From Lentisphaeria bacterium (GTDB taxonomy: Bacteria > Verrucomicrobiota > Lentisphaeria > Victivallales > UBA1829), in contig JAFVTF010000087.1 in the NCBI GenBank assembly GCA_017503375.1, forward strand, positions 1 through 56,984: DNA of 56,984 bases, given 5' to 3'. The position numbers were made by a program, and so were the translations under genes. Positions 1 through 9,357 of the stretch are shown here, piece after piece. The notes under the pieces are model-generated. The model did no database searches. It worked only from the letters and a program-made list of their open reading frames with translations, and had not been told where the DNA came from. Each line of letters opens with the position of its first letter. Position 1 is the stretch's first letter.

Positions 1-33
1 GGCAAAATTTGGCTGAAAAGAGATTGCTGATGA
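1..33. repeat. 33-bp direct repeat, left copy
   Basis: The first 33 bases recur at 9265-9297 with a single mismatch, in the same orientation. The pair brackets the first operon. The copy touches the window edge, so it may extend further left. It is not part of any credible coding region. Confidence 0.75.
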
Positions 34-50
34 GATGGAAATGGTAGTTT

Positions 51-88
51 GAGCGTGGCTACTCAAAGAGTAACCACCGAAAACGCTC
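51..88. other. Intergenic hairpin
   Basis: GAGCG at 51-55 pairs with CGCTC at 84-88. Inside it, GTGGCTACTC (55-64) pairs with GAGTAACCAC (68-77) with one mismatch. It could be the tail of a gene upstream of the window or part of the repeat that starts at base 1. No T-run follows, so a terminator is not favoured. Confidence 0.4.
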
Positions 89-178
89 CATTTTCAGATC
101 TCTGCAAGAATTTTCAGACATTTTTGAAGACTTTTGAAATTGCCTCAGGTAATTTTTTCTGTGTGAAACAACAAAAAG

Positions 179-222
179 CCTGAAAATTTTCCGGAAACAT
201 CCGAAAAATTTTCAGGTTTTTT
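179..222 (+). terminator. Rho-independent terminator of an upstream gene
   Basis: A 17-bp stem with one mismatch (179-195 with 200-216) and a 4-base loop is followed by six T residues at 217-222. It should end transcription entering from the left of the window, insulating the promoter that begins at 233. Confidence 0.75.
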
Positions 223-232
223 ATTTTTATTC

Positions 233-260
233 TTGACAAACATTTTTCCTTCACTATATT
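233..260 (+). promoter_or_regulatory. Sigma70-type promoter of the first operon
   Basis: The -35 TTGACA (233-238) and -10 TATATT (255-260) are separated by 16 bases and lie directly after a terminator. The predicted start near 267 leaves a leader of about 80 bases before the ATG at 347. Confidence 0.7.
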
Positions 261-274
261 AACAGAAAAGGTAT

Positions 275-296
275 TGCCTGATCTGAAACAGACAGG
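275..296. promoter_or_regulatory. Palindrome just downstream of the promoter (possible operator)
   Basis: GCCTG (275-279) and CAGGC (292-296) form an inverted repeat about 10 bases after the predicted transcription start. This is a typical place for a repressor site, or it may be a leader hairpin. No regulator gene is adjacent. Confidence 0.35.
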
Positions 297-346
297 CAGA
301 AAAAAATCAGGAATTTGAAACTTAACATAAATCAGGAGAACTCCTA

Positions 347-2653
347 ATGTTGAAAATTCTGGTGCCGAAAAATGAAGGCATTTATAAAATTGCTGCAGAA
401 GAATTTGCATCTTTCTGGAAAAAAGTCACAGGCAAAAAACTTTCTGTCACGGCAAAAGATGATGGAAAAAGCGATCTGGTTGTTCTCGGTTCCGATGCCG
501 TCAACAGTTTTGCCCATGCAAAGATCATTGAAAAAGTGATTTCACAGTTTGAAATCCGCAGCAATACTGATGATTATCAGCTGATTTCAGCGGAACAGAA
601 CGGACGGAAATATCTGTTTATTGCCGGCGGACGTCCCCGTGCACTGATGTATGGCGTTTATCATTTCTTTGAATATGCTGCGGGGTGCTGTTATTTCTGG
701 GATGGCGATGTGGTGCCGGAAGTGAAAGACCTGGATATCGACTGCATTGATATTCTGGAAAGTCCCCGGTTTGAATATCGCGGACTGCGTTATTTTGCCC
801 ACAGATCTCTGAATCGGTTCCAGGCGGAACATTGGGGATTGGAAGAGTGGAAACATGAAATCGCATGGATGCTGAAAAAACGTCTCAACGTCTTCATGCT
901 CCGTATCGGTCTGGATGACCTGTTCCAGAAAGCATTCCCGGATGTTGTGAACTATCCGGGCAGCGAAGTTCCGGAATCCACCCCCCGTTCTTATGATGAC
1001 AGAAATCTGTTCTGGCCATTGAAATATCGCGGAGAACTCCGGAAACAGATCCTTGCCTATGCACGGGAACGGGATATCATTCATCCGGAAGATCTGGGAA
1101 CAATGACCCATTGGTACAGCCGTACACCTTATGATTTTCTGAATCATTTCAAACCGGACTTCATTCCGCAGACAACGGAAGGCTACAAGGAAGAGACCGG
1201 ACTTGTCTGGGATATCCGCGAAGATAAAAATCTCGATATGTACTATCATCTGACAAAAACGCATATCAAAGAATACGGTGCCCCCACGATGTTCCATACC
1301 ATCGGTCTGGCGGAACGCATGTGTTACAAAGATCATGCATCCAATCATCAGATGAAGCTTTACACCTACCGCCGTATCATGAGCAAGCTGAGGGAAGAGT
1401 ATCCTCATGCACCGCTTCTGATCGGCTCCTGGGATTTCAGCATGTACTGGAGTTCGGAAGAGGTGAAATCTCTGGTCAATGAACTCAATCCGCAAAATAC
1501 GTTGATCTTCGATTACACCTCCGATACCTCTGATGATGTCAACAATTTCATGAATTGGGGAATTACAGGTCGTTTCCCGTGGATCTATGGAATTTTCCAT
1601 GCGTATGAACCTGCAACAGAGTTTCGCGGAAATTATGACCAGATCGAACAGAGGCTTCCGCTGGCAGCAGAGGACCCCATGTGCAAAGGGCTGGTCTATT
1701 GGCCGGAATGTTCTCATACAGACACTCTGATGCTTGATTTCTGGCCCTCTCTTGCATGGGATCCCGGCGAATACAAAATTGATGAATTCCTGCCGAAATT
1801 CTGTGACAAACGTTATCTCAATCATACTGATGACATGTATGAAATCTGGCAGAAAGCCATGCCGCTCATCAGAAAAATGGGATGGAACGGAGCGCAGACC
1901 AAGATGTATAAATTCGGCTCTTTCGCTGATCTTACGTTCCGTCTGCTGAGTGGGCTCAACAGTTATGTAAATCTGACCCGGGAAACGCTGTTCCGGTATG
2001 AGTATCTGAAAAAACTGTTCCGGGATGATATCAAAGCTGTACCTGAAATCTTCCGTATGCTGGAAAAAATGGTTGGCAAGATCAGTGATGATTTCATGCG
2101 GAGAGATATCATCGACCTCGGCAGAACCATGATTTCCAGACTTCAGGGATATGCCATTGCCTCAATCTTCCTTGCCATGGAAGATTGGCGAAACGGTATC
2201 TGCAAGGCGGAAGATTTGAAAAATCTCCTCAAGAATTTCCGTACAACAATGGAACTGGAAGCGGATCTTCTGGATGCCCACGAAGATTTCTCTCTGAATG
2301 ATGCGCTTGCATTGCTTCAGCAAAAGCATGAAACCTATCCGGACTTTGAGAAGACCCTCAAAGGAAATGCGGAAAACAATTACTGCCGCAGTTATATCAG
2401 TGAACTGTTCCGTGGAATTTACCTGCCGGAATTCAAGGTTCTTGAATCATGGATCATGGATAAAGTCAAAAAAGATGATCGCACCCCCTGGACTCCGCCG
2501 TATGAGCAGCTTGATCCAGAAAAGAAAAAGATTCAGGATAAGTTCTACGAAACACCGCTCAAGAAGTATGCACCGGATCACGCAAAGGCTTATAAGGCGC
2601 TGCCGCAGACATTCAAAAAGCTTGCTGCCGCCGCAGAAAAAATCGTGAAATAA
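347..2653 (+). CDS. Putative intracellular glycoside hydrolase, GH89-like
   Basis: This 768-residue protein opens with an alpha/beta domain of the GH20/GH67/DUF4838 N-terminal type (residues about 1-130). That domain includes the AGGRPRALMYGVYHFFE stretch typical of these folds. A catalytic-type TIM barrel follows, and its segment W-x-HEIAWMLKKRLNVF resembles the NAGLU (alpha-N-acetylglucosaminidase, GH89) signature. The likely role is exo-cleavage of a terminal sugar, possibly N-acetylglucosamine. There is no signal peptide, so it should act in the cytoplasm on imported oligosaccharides. The start is supported by AGGAG 8 bases upstream. It is the first gene of a six-gene operon. Catalytic residues could not be assigned with confidence, and a DUF4838-like enzyme is the main alternative. 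Confidence 0.55.
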   Translation: MLKILVPKNEGIYKIAAEEFASFWKKVTGKKLSVTAKDDGKSDLVVLGSDAVNSFAHAKIIEKVISQFEIRSNTDDYQLISAEQNGRKYLFIAGGRPRALMYGVYHFFEYAAGCCYFWDGDVVPEVKDLDIDCIDILESPRFEYRGLRYFAHRSLNRFQAEHWGLEEWKHEIAWMLKKRLNVFMLRIGLDDLFQKAFPDVVNYPGSEVPESTPRSYDDRNLFWPLKYRGELRKQILAYARERDIIHPEDLGTMTHWYSRTPYDFLNHFKPDFIPQTTEGYKEETGLVWDIREDKNLDMYYHLTKTHIKEYGAPTMFHTIGLAERMCYKDHASNHQMKLYTYRRIMSKLREEYPHAPLLIGSWDFSMYWSSEEVKSLVNELNPQNTLIFDYTSDTSDDVNNFMNWGITGRFPWIYGIFHAYEPATEFRGNYDQIEQRLPLAAEDPMCKGLVYWPECSHTDTLMLDFWPSLAWDPGEYKIDEFLPKFCDKRYLNHTDDMYEIWQKAMPLIRKMGWNGAQTKMYKFGSFADLTFRLLSGLNSYVNLTRETLFRYEYLKKLFRDDIKAVPEIFRMLEKMVGKISDDFMRRDIIDLGRTMISRLQGYAIASIFLAMEDWRNGICKAEDLKNLLKNFRTTMELEADLLDAHEDFSLNDALALLQQKHETYPDFEKTLKGNAENNYCRSYISELFRGIYLPEFKVLESWIMDKVKKDDRTPWTPPYEQLDPEKKKIQDKFYETPLKKYAPDHAKAYKALPQTFKKLAAAAEKIVK

Positions 2654-2666
2654 ACCGGAATTCTTC

Positions 2667-3518
2667 ATGGGGAAATTCATTACAAGATATTCATTATCCC
2701 GGTTCGATGAACTGGTTCCTCTGCTCATGCGCTGTTTCCCGGAATTCTGGGAACCGCGCCTGAAGCAGGGAATGAGATCATTTCCCTACGATCTCCGGCT
2801 TTTTACGGCACGGCAGGATGGTCAGCTGATCGGATGTATCGGTTTGCATGGATATCCGTTTCTGCTTGACGATGGGATAATCGAATGTTTTGGCGTGAGT
2901 GACGTGGCAGTTGATCCCGATTACCGGGGAAAAGGCTATGCTCATGAATTACAGAAATTTGTGATAGATTACTGCAGAAAAAAGGATTGCAGCGGATTCA
3001 TGCCGCTCTACACGGAAAAACCGGGTGTTTACCAGCGGCTCGGATGGAGAGTTTATGAGTCTGACTGTTCCAATGAAATCAGGATCGAAGATTTTCCGAA
3101 ACGGAAAGTGTTCCGGTTGGATCCGGAGAAAATCCGCCTCTCTTTCCTGCAGGGAAAAGGAAAGGCAGGGACAGACGAAGAAGTGATTGCCGGAACGATC
3201 ATGACAATTTACAGTCATGGACGGAGTTTTCCGGGGAAATGTATCCGTTCCGGTAAAAACTGGTGGAAACTCTTTGCTGATCCCGAATATCAATGGCAGT
3301 TTGAGGGAGATGTTTATTTCCTTTACCGGGGAGAGGTGCTGTACGAAGCATATTCTTCTGATCCCGCCCATCCGGTTTCCGCTTTTACTCCGAAACACGG
3401 GGGACATGATTCCAATAAAGTCATGGTGAATTTTGTAAAAAACGATCATTCAAAAATGGAAATTTCCGCTGCAATCAACGATAAATCGTTTGTTTTTCCG
3501 GCAGCGGATGTTTTCTGA
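2667..3518 (+). CDS. GNAT-family N-acetyltransferase
   Basis: The acetyl-CoA-binding motif appears as VAVDPDYRGKGYAHEL (residues about 78-93). It is followed by the YQRLGW segment that usually closes the GNAT core. The protein has 283 residues and a C-terminal extension of about 130 residues, as in Eis-like or two-domain GNATs. The acceptor is unknown; in this operon an amino sugar is a reasonable guess but only that. It starts 13 bases after the preceding stop with a weak ribosome site, suggesting translational coupling. No signal peptide. Confidence 0.8.
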   Translation: MGKFITRYSLSRFDELVPLLMRCFPEFWEPRLKQGMRSFPYDLRLFTARQDGQLIGCIGLHGYPFLLDDGIIECFGVSDVAVDPDYRGKGYAHELQKFVIDYCRKKDCSGFMPLYTEKPGVYQRLGWRVYESDCSNEIRIEDFPKRKVFRLDPEKIRLSFLQGKGKAGTDEEVIAGTIMTIYSHGRSFPGKCIRSGKNWWKLFADPEYQWQFEGDVYFLYRGEVLYEAYSSDPAHPVSAFTPKHGGHDSNKVMVNFVKNDHSKMEISAAINDKSFVFPAADVF

Positions 3519-3540
3519 TAATCAAAAAGGAAAAGATAAA

Positions 3541-5034
3541 ATGACTGCTGAAGAGATTGAAATTCTGACAAGACGACTGACTCCCCGTCCGCAATCAATC
3601 AATTTCCGGGATGGTGCGGAATTTCTGTTGAAAGATGGCTGCCCGGTAACTGTCGAAGTAACCGTAAAAACAGGCATCCGTCAAAAACTGACAGCCTTGT
3701 GCAAACAATATTGGAACATTGCACCGGAACTTACCGTAAAGGAAAGTGCTGCCGCAAAAAAATGCAAACCGGAGGCATATCAGATTGATATTTCTGCCGA
3801 ACAGCTGAATATCACAGCAAAAAATTGGCAGGGCGTTGCAAACGCATTCAAAACGCTGCGTCAGCTTGCAGAGGCGATCCGGGGAACAGAAAAAGTCACG
3901 GGATATATTCTGGTCCCGTGCAGGATCAAAGACTATCCGGCAATGCCATTCCGGGGACTCCATATTTGTATTTTCCCGGAAACTCCGCTCTGGGATGTTG
4001 AAAAACAAATCCGTCTGGCTGCTTATTATAAATACAATTATGCGGTTATAGAGTGCTGGGGAAATTTCCCCTTTGAATCCCATCCGGAAATCTGTTGGGG
4101 AGACCGGAAACTGGATAAAAAAGAACTGAAACGTCTGATCAAACTCGGCAAAGAACTTGGAATCACTTTGATTCCGCAATTCAATCTGCTCGGACATGCG
4201 GCGGGAGCACGCAGCATTACGGCAAAACACGCAATTCTGGATTATCAACCGGAATTGCAGCCGTTGTTTGAACCGGAAGGCTGGACCTGGTGTCTGACAA
4301 ACCCTGCGACACGGCAGCTCCTCACGGATATTGTTCTGGAACTTTATGAATTCTTTGAGAAACCGCCGTTTTTCCATATAGGTTGCGATGAAGCTCATGA
4401 TGCCGGCAGTTGTTTTGAGTGCCGGAAACACGAACTGAAAGATTTGATCAGGGAGCATATTCTTTATTTTCATGATCTCTTTAAAAAACGGAAAACCCGG
4501 CTTATCATGTGGCATGACATGCTGCTGGAAATGGAAGATGAACGCTGGCAGGGATATATTGCCTGTGCCGCAAAAAAACATCATCTCAGCACGCTTTACA
4601 AAGAACTTCCGAAAGATATTATCATTGCTGACTGGCAGTATTTTTATGATTTCAAAAACAGAGAAACTCCGGCATGGCCAACAGCAAAATTCTTCAAAAA
4701 AGAAAAATTTGATGTTCTCACCTGTCCATGGAAAGATTCTCCTGTCATCGAAAGTCTGGGAAATATGGCAGAAAAAGAAAAGCTCATGGGAATGTTGGAG
4801 ACGACCTGGCATATTTCTCACACCAGAGATTCTCTGAATACAATTCTTTGTGCCGCACATGCTTCCTGGAACCCTGCAATTTCGCAGAAAGAATATTATA
4901 CGGAAATCATTTTCATTGTCTTTTCCATGCATATTCGCCACATTATCTGGGATATGAAGATCAGAGAATATGAAAAAACGGGAACGGCTCAGTATCAGGT
5001 TGACCCGGGACATCATCCGCATCAGGTAAGTTGA
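3541..5034 (+). CDS. GH20-like beta-N-acetylhexosaminidase family protein
   Basis: An N-terminal GH20b-like domain (residues about 1-130) precedes a TIM barrel carrying HIGCDEAHD. The Asp283-Glu284 pair matches the GH20 catalytic pair, in which Asp positions the substrate acetamido group and Glu is the acid/base. The 497-residue product lacks a signal peptide and would trim amino-sugar-containing oligosaccharides in the cytoplasm. An ATG at 3490 would overlap the GNAT gene; the ATG at 3541, 9 bases after AAGGA, is the better start. The reading runs to within 12 bases of the next ATG. Confidence 0.75.
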   Translation: MTAEEIEILTRRLTPRPQSINFRDGAEFLLKDGCPVTVEVTVKTGIRQKLTALCKQYWNIAPELTVKESAAAKKCKPEAYQIDISAEQLNITAKNWQGVANAFKTLRQLAEAIRGTEKVTGYILVPCRIKDYPAMPFRGLHICIFPETPLWDVEKQIRLAAYYKYNYAVIECWGNFPFESHPEICWGDRKLDKKELKRLIKLGKELGITLIPQFNLLGHAAGARSITAKHAILDYQPELQPLFEPEGWTWCLTNPATRQLLTDIVLELYEFFEKPPFFHIGCDEAHDAGSCFECRKHELKDLIREHILYFHDLFKKRKTRLIMWHDMLLEMEDERWQGYIACAAKKHHLSTLYKELPKDIIIADWQYFYDFKNRETPAWPTAKFFKKEKFDVLTCPWKDSPVIESLGNMAEKEKLMGMLETTWHISHTRDSLNTILCAAHASWNPAISQKEYYTEIIFIVFSMHIRHIIWDMKIREYEKTGTAQYQVDPGHHPHQVS

Positions 5035-5045
5035 AAGGTAAAAAA

Positions 5046-5798
5046 ATGCTTTATACAGAACAGGAATATTTGGAGGTTTGCAGGGAATTATTTGATTTCC
5101 TGTTAAAATATACCCGTCGGTACAAACAGGATCATCCGGAAACGTCTTACTCGGAAATTCTTGGACGCCGTTCCATTATGAGTTTTATTATACGGAATGG
5201 TTCCAGTGAACTGCGGGATTTTCCGGAAGAGGTACTCGAATTTTTGAAAGAGGCTGATCTTGATTTTGAAAAAGCCGGAGAAAAATATGCAAAGATCATT
5301 CCGGAATTTGCCTCAAAAAATGCAGAAGCGGCTTTTGCTCAGAATCCGAAGTTTGTGCCGGGAATGTCTCTGCGCTGGGATCCTCCGAGAAAGGATGTTC
5401 CGCCGAACTGGTGCGTGTTCCACATGTGGAACGCGTTGAAACCAAAATCATTTCTGAGCGATCCGGAATATGTTGCGGAAAATTTCATGATCATTATGCA
5501 CGAATCCCAACTTGCTTATCCTCAGCTGGATACTCTTTATACTGGTTCCTGGCTTCTTTCCGAACCGCGTTTTCTGAAATTTTTCCCGGAAGAATTCCAT
5601 CGTAATCTGGAGATTACCACAACAGAAATCTATTGGGACCAGGGATTTCATGGACAGTTTATCAATGCAAAGGGCGCACTGAACCGGAAAAATGCAGAAC
5701 GTTTTCTTGAAACAGGGAAACTGCCGTTTCAGCATCGGAAATCCCATTGTTCTTATGAAAATATGAAAAAACATCTGATGGAGAACTTTTTACAATAG
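5046..5798 (+). CDS. Conserved-looking protein of unknown function
   Basis: This 250-residue soluble protein is rich in aromatic and acidic residues and has no signal peptide or membrane segment. I do not recognise the family. The ATG at 5046, preceded by AAAGG 7 to 8 bases upstream, is preferred over a TTG at 5031 that overlaps the previous stop. The sequence has a Trp/His-rich middle (around WDPPRKDVPPNWCVFHMWN) that could form a binding pocket. It lies between a GH20-like gene and a large secreted protein in one operon, so a role in using the same glycan is likely but unproven. Confidence 0.6.
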   Translation: MLYTEQEYLEVCRELFDFLLKYTRRYKQDHPETSYSEILGRRSIMSFIIRNGSSELRDFPEEVLEFLKEADLDFEKAGEKYAKIIPEFASKNAEAAFAQNPKFVPGMSLRWDPPRKDVPPNWCVFHMWNALKPKSFLSDPEYVAENFMIIMHESQLAYPQLDTLYTGSWLLSEPRFLKFFPEEFHRNLEITTTEIYWDQGFHGQFINAKGALNRKNAERFLETGKLPFQHRKSHCSYENMKKHLMENFLQ

Positions 5799-5808
5799 AG
5801 GTATGAAT

Positions 5809-8019
5809 ATGAAAAGGAAAATGATATCTGTTCTTGCCGCCGGAATGATAGCTGTTCCGTTCCTTGCCGCCGGTGATGAGCTGATCACAAGAGAAGATTT
5901 CAAAGTGTCTGATCAGTGGGTTCCGAAAAAGTTCATGGACCGGGATTTCTGGCCGATTGTTCCGGTTTCTCTCTATCAGCCGTCTGGAAAATCCCGGCAG
6001 GAATATGAAGATAACTTGCGCGGCGTTACATTCCAGCCGACCTCCGGGATGTCTCCTGCAATGCGGAAAACTATGGAACTGCCCGCTTTCAATGATGCTG
6101 CCGCAATTCTCCCCTCCATGGCGTACCCTGCCATGCTCGAAAAAGGAAAAGACGGCGTATGGCGTTACAAATACGATAACTTTGTTCCGAAAGGTATTGT
6201 TCAGCCGACACGTCCGTTTTTCCTGAATACGATGCGTCTTACCCGGGCACTCGGTGCAAGACCCTCTTATGCCAGACTGTTTTATTTTGATTCTTTTGAT
6301 CACGATATGAAAGCATTCAGCAAGTGGAATCAGAAATATCCCCAGTATGCAGGAACCATGTTTGCCGGAGAATGGGGCAATAATGCACTTAACATCCAGT
6401 CCTACAGCAAACACCGCAATTTTCAGAAAGTCCTGAGCAAAGATGATTATAAGAATATCGAAAAAACGTATCTCCACAATCCGGATTTCAAAACGTCCAA
6501 AGATTATATTGATAAACGTTTGAAGCCGTACTTTGACCGTTCCGCTTATGTGTTTCCCTATCCCGGGAAAATGGTTCTGGAAGGTGTGGATAATATCGCG
6601 CATCTGGCTGCGGAATGGGGAAAAGGTACTGTCGGCGTTCTCGCCATGGAAAGTTCCCGTCCGAATGTCCGCTGGCAGATGCAGATGATGCATACCCGCG
6701 GAGCTGCAAGACAGTATGATACCCGCTGGGCATGGTATATCGCCAGCTTTTATACCGGAATTGATTATAACGGGAAACGGGTTGTTGACAGTGAATGTAC
6801 CGCCTGGCAGATCAGTCCGAAAACAGGTCCTGATTGCGGGCTCTCCCTCTCTCTCAGAAGACGAGTCTTTTATCTCTCCTATTTTTCCGGTGCAAACTAT
6901 ATGCAGCGGGAAGATGCTGACCGGAATTTCTTTGATTACAGTAAAAAAGGCGCAGACCGCTGGAAACCTGCCGCAGAAGGACAGATGTATATCGACTTTT
7001 TCAATTTCACCCGGAAGAATCCGGATCGCGGAACTCCCTATACTCCGGTGGCAATTCTTACCGGCAGAAACAGAGGAACCTGGCGTGATCTGGGAAATTC
7101 CTTCCGGTTCCTCCCCAATGTTCCGATCAAACATTCCGATTTCATGTTCAATGGGTTCATGGCATCCATTCTGCCTTCCGCCCCATATCTTCCCGGTGGC
7201 GAATATTCTCTCCGCAATGGCAAGTATGGCGATGGCTTTGATATGCTCACTCCCGATTCTCATGATGATCTTCAGTTCGCTTCCACACTTAATTCTTACA
7301 AAGCTGCAATTCTCGCCGGTGAATATGAAGAAACTCCAGCACGGATCAAACTCTTGACTGAATATGTCAAAAAAGGCGGAACTCTGGTTGTCTGTGCGAA
7401 ACAGCTGGAAAAATGGAATCCCGGGATAACCGGTGTGAAATTAACCGGAAAAACTGTGGAATCAGAGAAATATCTTCTGGACACTGTCACGACCGGACGC
7501 GGGGTGAAAGTTCTGCTGGAAGATAAAAATAACAATCCGCTGATTTTACGGAAAAAATATGGAGATGGCTGTTTCATTATCGGTACTCCCAGATGGTTTG
7601 CTCCCTGTTTCGATGAAGAATTTAAGCCCCTTGCAAGGCAGGCAATGTCCAATATGCTGCGCGGAAAAACAAAGTATCCTTATGCAGAATGGATTCTCGA
7701 ACGGCTTGTTGATCAGGCTCTTCCCGTAAAAGTGAGCGGAAATATTCAGTACGGCATCAATAAAACAGCAGATGGCTGGTGGATTTATCTGATCAACAAC
7801 GATGGTGTGAAGAAATATCCGACAAGGGCTCCTGTTTTTGACAAACTGAAAAAGTCCAGAGTCGTTATTGATTTGAAAGACCTTGAAGCCGCATCTGTCA
7901 AAGAGCTGTTCTCTGAAAAGAATCTTCCTGTAAAAGATGGAAAAATTACTGTTTCAGTAGAACCGGGAGATATTGCAGTTTGCAGAATTATTGAAAAAAA
8001 AAAGGACAGAAGCAGATGA
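5809..8019 (+). CDS. Large secreted protein, possibly glycoside-hydrolase related, with GATase-like C-terminal part
   Basis: The start at 5809 is chosen because AGAGGT lies 6 bases upstream; the ATG at 5803 is too close to it. A short basic N-terminus and a hydrophobic stretch ending FLAAG form a signal peptide. The mature protein (about 715 residues) has a long aromatic-rich N-terminal part. Near residues 500-620 follows a segment resembling the glutamine-amidotransferase-like fold found in GH42-type beta-galactosidases (ARIKLLTEYVKKGGTLVV). I could not assign catalytic residues. Its location outside the cytoplasm, in an operon of sugar-active enzymes, suggests extracellular or periplasmic glycan processing. 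Confidence 0.55.
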   Translation: MKRKMISVLAAGMIAVPFLAAGDELITREDFKVSDQWVPKKFMDRDFWPIVPVSLYQPSGKSRQEYEDNLRGVTFQPTSGMSPAMRKTMELPAFNDAAAILPSMAYPAMLEKGKDGVWRYKYDNFVPKGIVQPTRPFFLNTMRLTRALGARPSYARLFYFDSFDHDMKAFSKWNQKYPQYAGTMFAGEWGNNALNIQSYSKHRNFQKVLSKDDYKNIEKTYLHNPDFKTSKDYIDKRLKPYFDRSAYVFPYPGKMVLEGVDNIAHLAAEWGKGTVGVLAMESSRPNVRWQMQMMHTRGAARQYDTRWAWYIASFYTGIDYNGKRVVDSECTAWQISPKTGPDCGLSLSLRRRVFYLSYFSGANYMQREDADRNFFDYSKKGADRWKPAAEGQMYIDFFNFTRKNPDRGTPYTPVAILTGRNRGTWRDLGNSFRFLPNVPIKHSDFMFNGFMASILPSAPYLPGGEYSLRNGKYGDGFDMLTPDSHDDLQFASTLNSYKAAILAGEYEETPARIKLLTEYVKKGGTLVVCAKQLEKWNPGITGVKLTGKTVESEKYLLDTVTTGRGVKVLLEDKNNNPLILRKKYGDGCFIIGTPRWFAPCFDEEFKPLARQAMSNMLRGKTKYPYAEWILERLVDQALPVKVSGNIQYGINKTADGWWIYLINNDGVKKYPTRAPVFDKLKKSRVVIDLKDLEAASVKELFSEKNLPVKDGKITVSVEPGDIAVCRIIEKKKDRSR

Positions 8020-9245
8020 GTAAAACCACCAAAATGAAAACTGTACGGAAATTTGATTTTGATATTGACCGTTTCCCGGCAGTGGTTTTTGAAAGTGATG
8101 ACTGGGGTTCGGCACAAAATCTTCCGAACTGGGAGCAGAAAGAGGCGTTTGACAAAATTGTGGGTTCCAGACCCTATTATCCGAAACTGGAAAGCCGGAA
8201 AGAAATGCTCGCTCTTTTTTCCGTTCTGGAAAAACATCGCGGCGCGGATGGTTTGAAACCTGTCTTTACAGCCTTTACCTGCATGGGAAATCCGGATTAT
8301 AAAGCAATCCGTGCCAATGATTTTACAGAATATAAAGATATTTCTGTGGAACATGGTTTTCCGCCGGGATGGGATGGAACAGATGTGGTAAAAACCTGGA
8401 AAGAAGGAATTTCCAGAGATGTCTGGCATCCTGAATATCATGCGTTTTTTCATCATATCAGTGCAAAACTCTGGCTCAAGCTCATGAAAGAAGATTCTCT
8501 GAAAGGAAAACAGGCAAGAGCTCTTTTTGAGATGAACAACTTTTCCCTGCCGTATCATTTGCCGGAATATGACGGTTATACTGAAGCAGAGGCTGAAGCC
8601 TTTATCAAAGAAGGGTTCGCCCGGTTTGAACGGCTTTTCGGATATCGTCCTTCCGCAGCTGTTACCAGTGATGCCTATCCCTGGACGATCCGCCTCTGGG
8701 CTGAAGCCGGAGCAACCACGGCATGTCTGACGAACTTCCGTCTCAATAACGGCGAAATCGTTTATTACACAACAAAACCGTGGAATTTTCAGGACCCCGC
8801 CGCCAGATGCGGAGATTACGATGTGGAAAAAAATATTGTCTATATGACCCGCAATGTCTGGTTTGAACCCCACGATGCAGGAACCTCTGCAGAAGAAGCG
8901 TTTGCCGCCTGTGAAAACAATTTTTCCAAATACAAAGACCCTGCCATTATTCAGCCGCACCGGATCAATTACAGTGTTTTCCCGGAATCTATTGCTGAAA
9001 AACGGCTGAAAGAATTGGATCGGCTTCTTTCCATGCTTTCAAAACGTGGCGTTTATTTCCTGACAACTGCCGAACTCAGCGATATCTACCGGAAAGGTTA
9101 TTCAAAACGGAAGCTCTCCAACGGAACCGTTTTGCGGAAATGGGCAGTCTGTGATCTGGATAAAGATTACGGCGAAGTCACGGAATTGCCGTCCGGAAAA
9201 AAAGTCCGGATCACCCGAGAAATGACAGGAAACTTTTTATTGTGA
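8016..9245 (+). CDS. NodB-like polysaccharide deacetylase family protein (divergent)
   Basis: The 409-residue protein starts at an ATGA overlap with the preceding gene, with AAGGA 9 bases upstream, so the two are translationally coupled. An ESDDW segment near residue 25, HPEYH near residue 135, and FGYRPSAAVTSDAYPWT near residue 210 match the order of the NodB-type Asp-Asp, His-x3-His and Arg-Pro motifs. In that family these bind a divalent metal and remove acetyl groups from amino sugars. The spacing is unusual and identity is weak. There is no signal peptide. It is the last gene of the operon. Confidence 0.55.
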   Translation: MSKTTKMKTVRKFDFDIDRFPAVVFESDDWGSAQNLPNWEQKEAFDKIVGSRPYYPKLESRKEMLALFSVLEKHRGADGLKPVFTAFTCMGNPDYKAIRANDFTEYKDISVEHGFPPGWDGTDVVKTWKEGISRDVWHPEYHAFFHHISAKLWLKLMKEDSLKGKQARALFEMNNFSLPYHLPEYDGYTEAEAEAFIKEGFARFERLFGYRPSAAVTSDAYPWTIRLWAEAGATTACLTNFRLNNGEIVYYTTKPWNFQDPAARCGDYDVEKNIVYMTRNVWFEPHDAGTSAEEAFAACENNFSKYKDPAIIQPHRINYSVFPESIAEKRLKELDRLLSMLSKRGVYFLTTAELSDIYRKGYSKRKLSNGTVLRKWAVCDLDKDYGEVTELPSGKKVRITREMTGNFLL

Positions 9246-9264
9246 GAGGTATTTTCAAAAGTCC

Positions 9265-9297
9265 GGCAAAATTTGGCTGAATAGAGATTGCTGATGA
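9265..9297. repeat. 33-bp direct repeat, right copy
   Basis: Matches bases 1-33 with one mismatch in the same orientation, 20 bases after the stop of the last gene of the first operon. The 12 bases just before it, TTTCAAAAGTCC, recur at 21959-21970. Confidence 0.75.
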
Positions 9298-9302
9298 TAA
9301 TA

Positions 9303-9356
9303 GCTCTGTTCCCAATAAAGGTTGATTTGTAATCGGGGAAGAAGGGAAAAATTTTC
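9303..9356. repeat. Truncated copy (A) of the hairpin repeat family
   Basis: It begins with the same terminal sequence as the copies at 27561 and 56742 (GCTCTGTTCCCAATAAAGG) and continues into the first arm of the long hairpin (GGGGAAGAAGGG). The similarity stops near 9356, next to the stop codon of the following minus-strand gene. The rest of the element is missing. Confidence 0.75.
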
Positions 9357-9357
9357 C

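Noticed and set aside
587..1825. Long minus-strand reading frame of 412 codons opposite the first gene
   Set aside because: It runs antisense to a GH89-like gene with recognisable motifs and a good ribosome site, has a His/Ile/Phe-rich composition typical of antisense frames, and has no ribosome site of its own.
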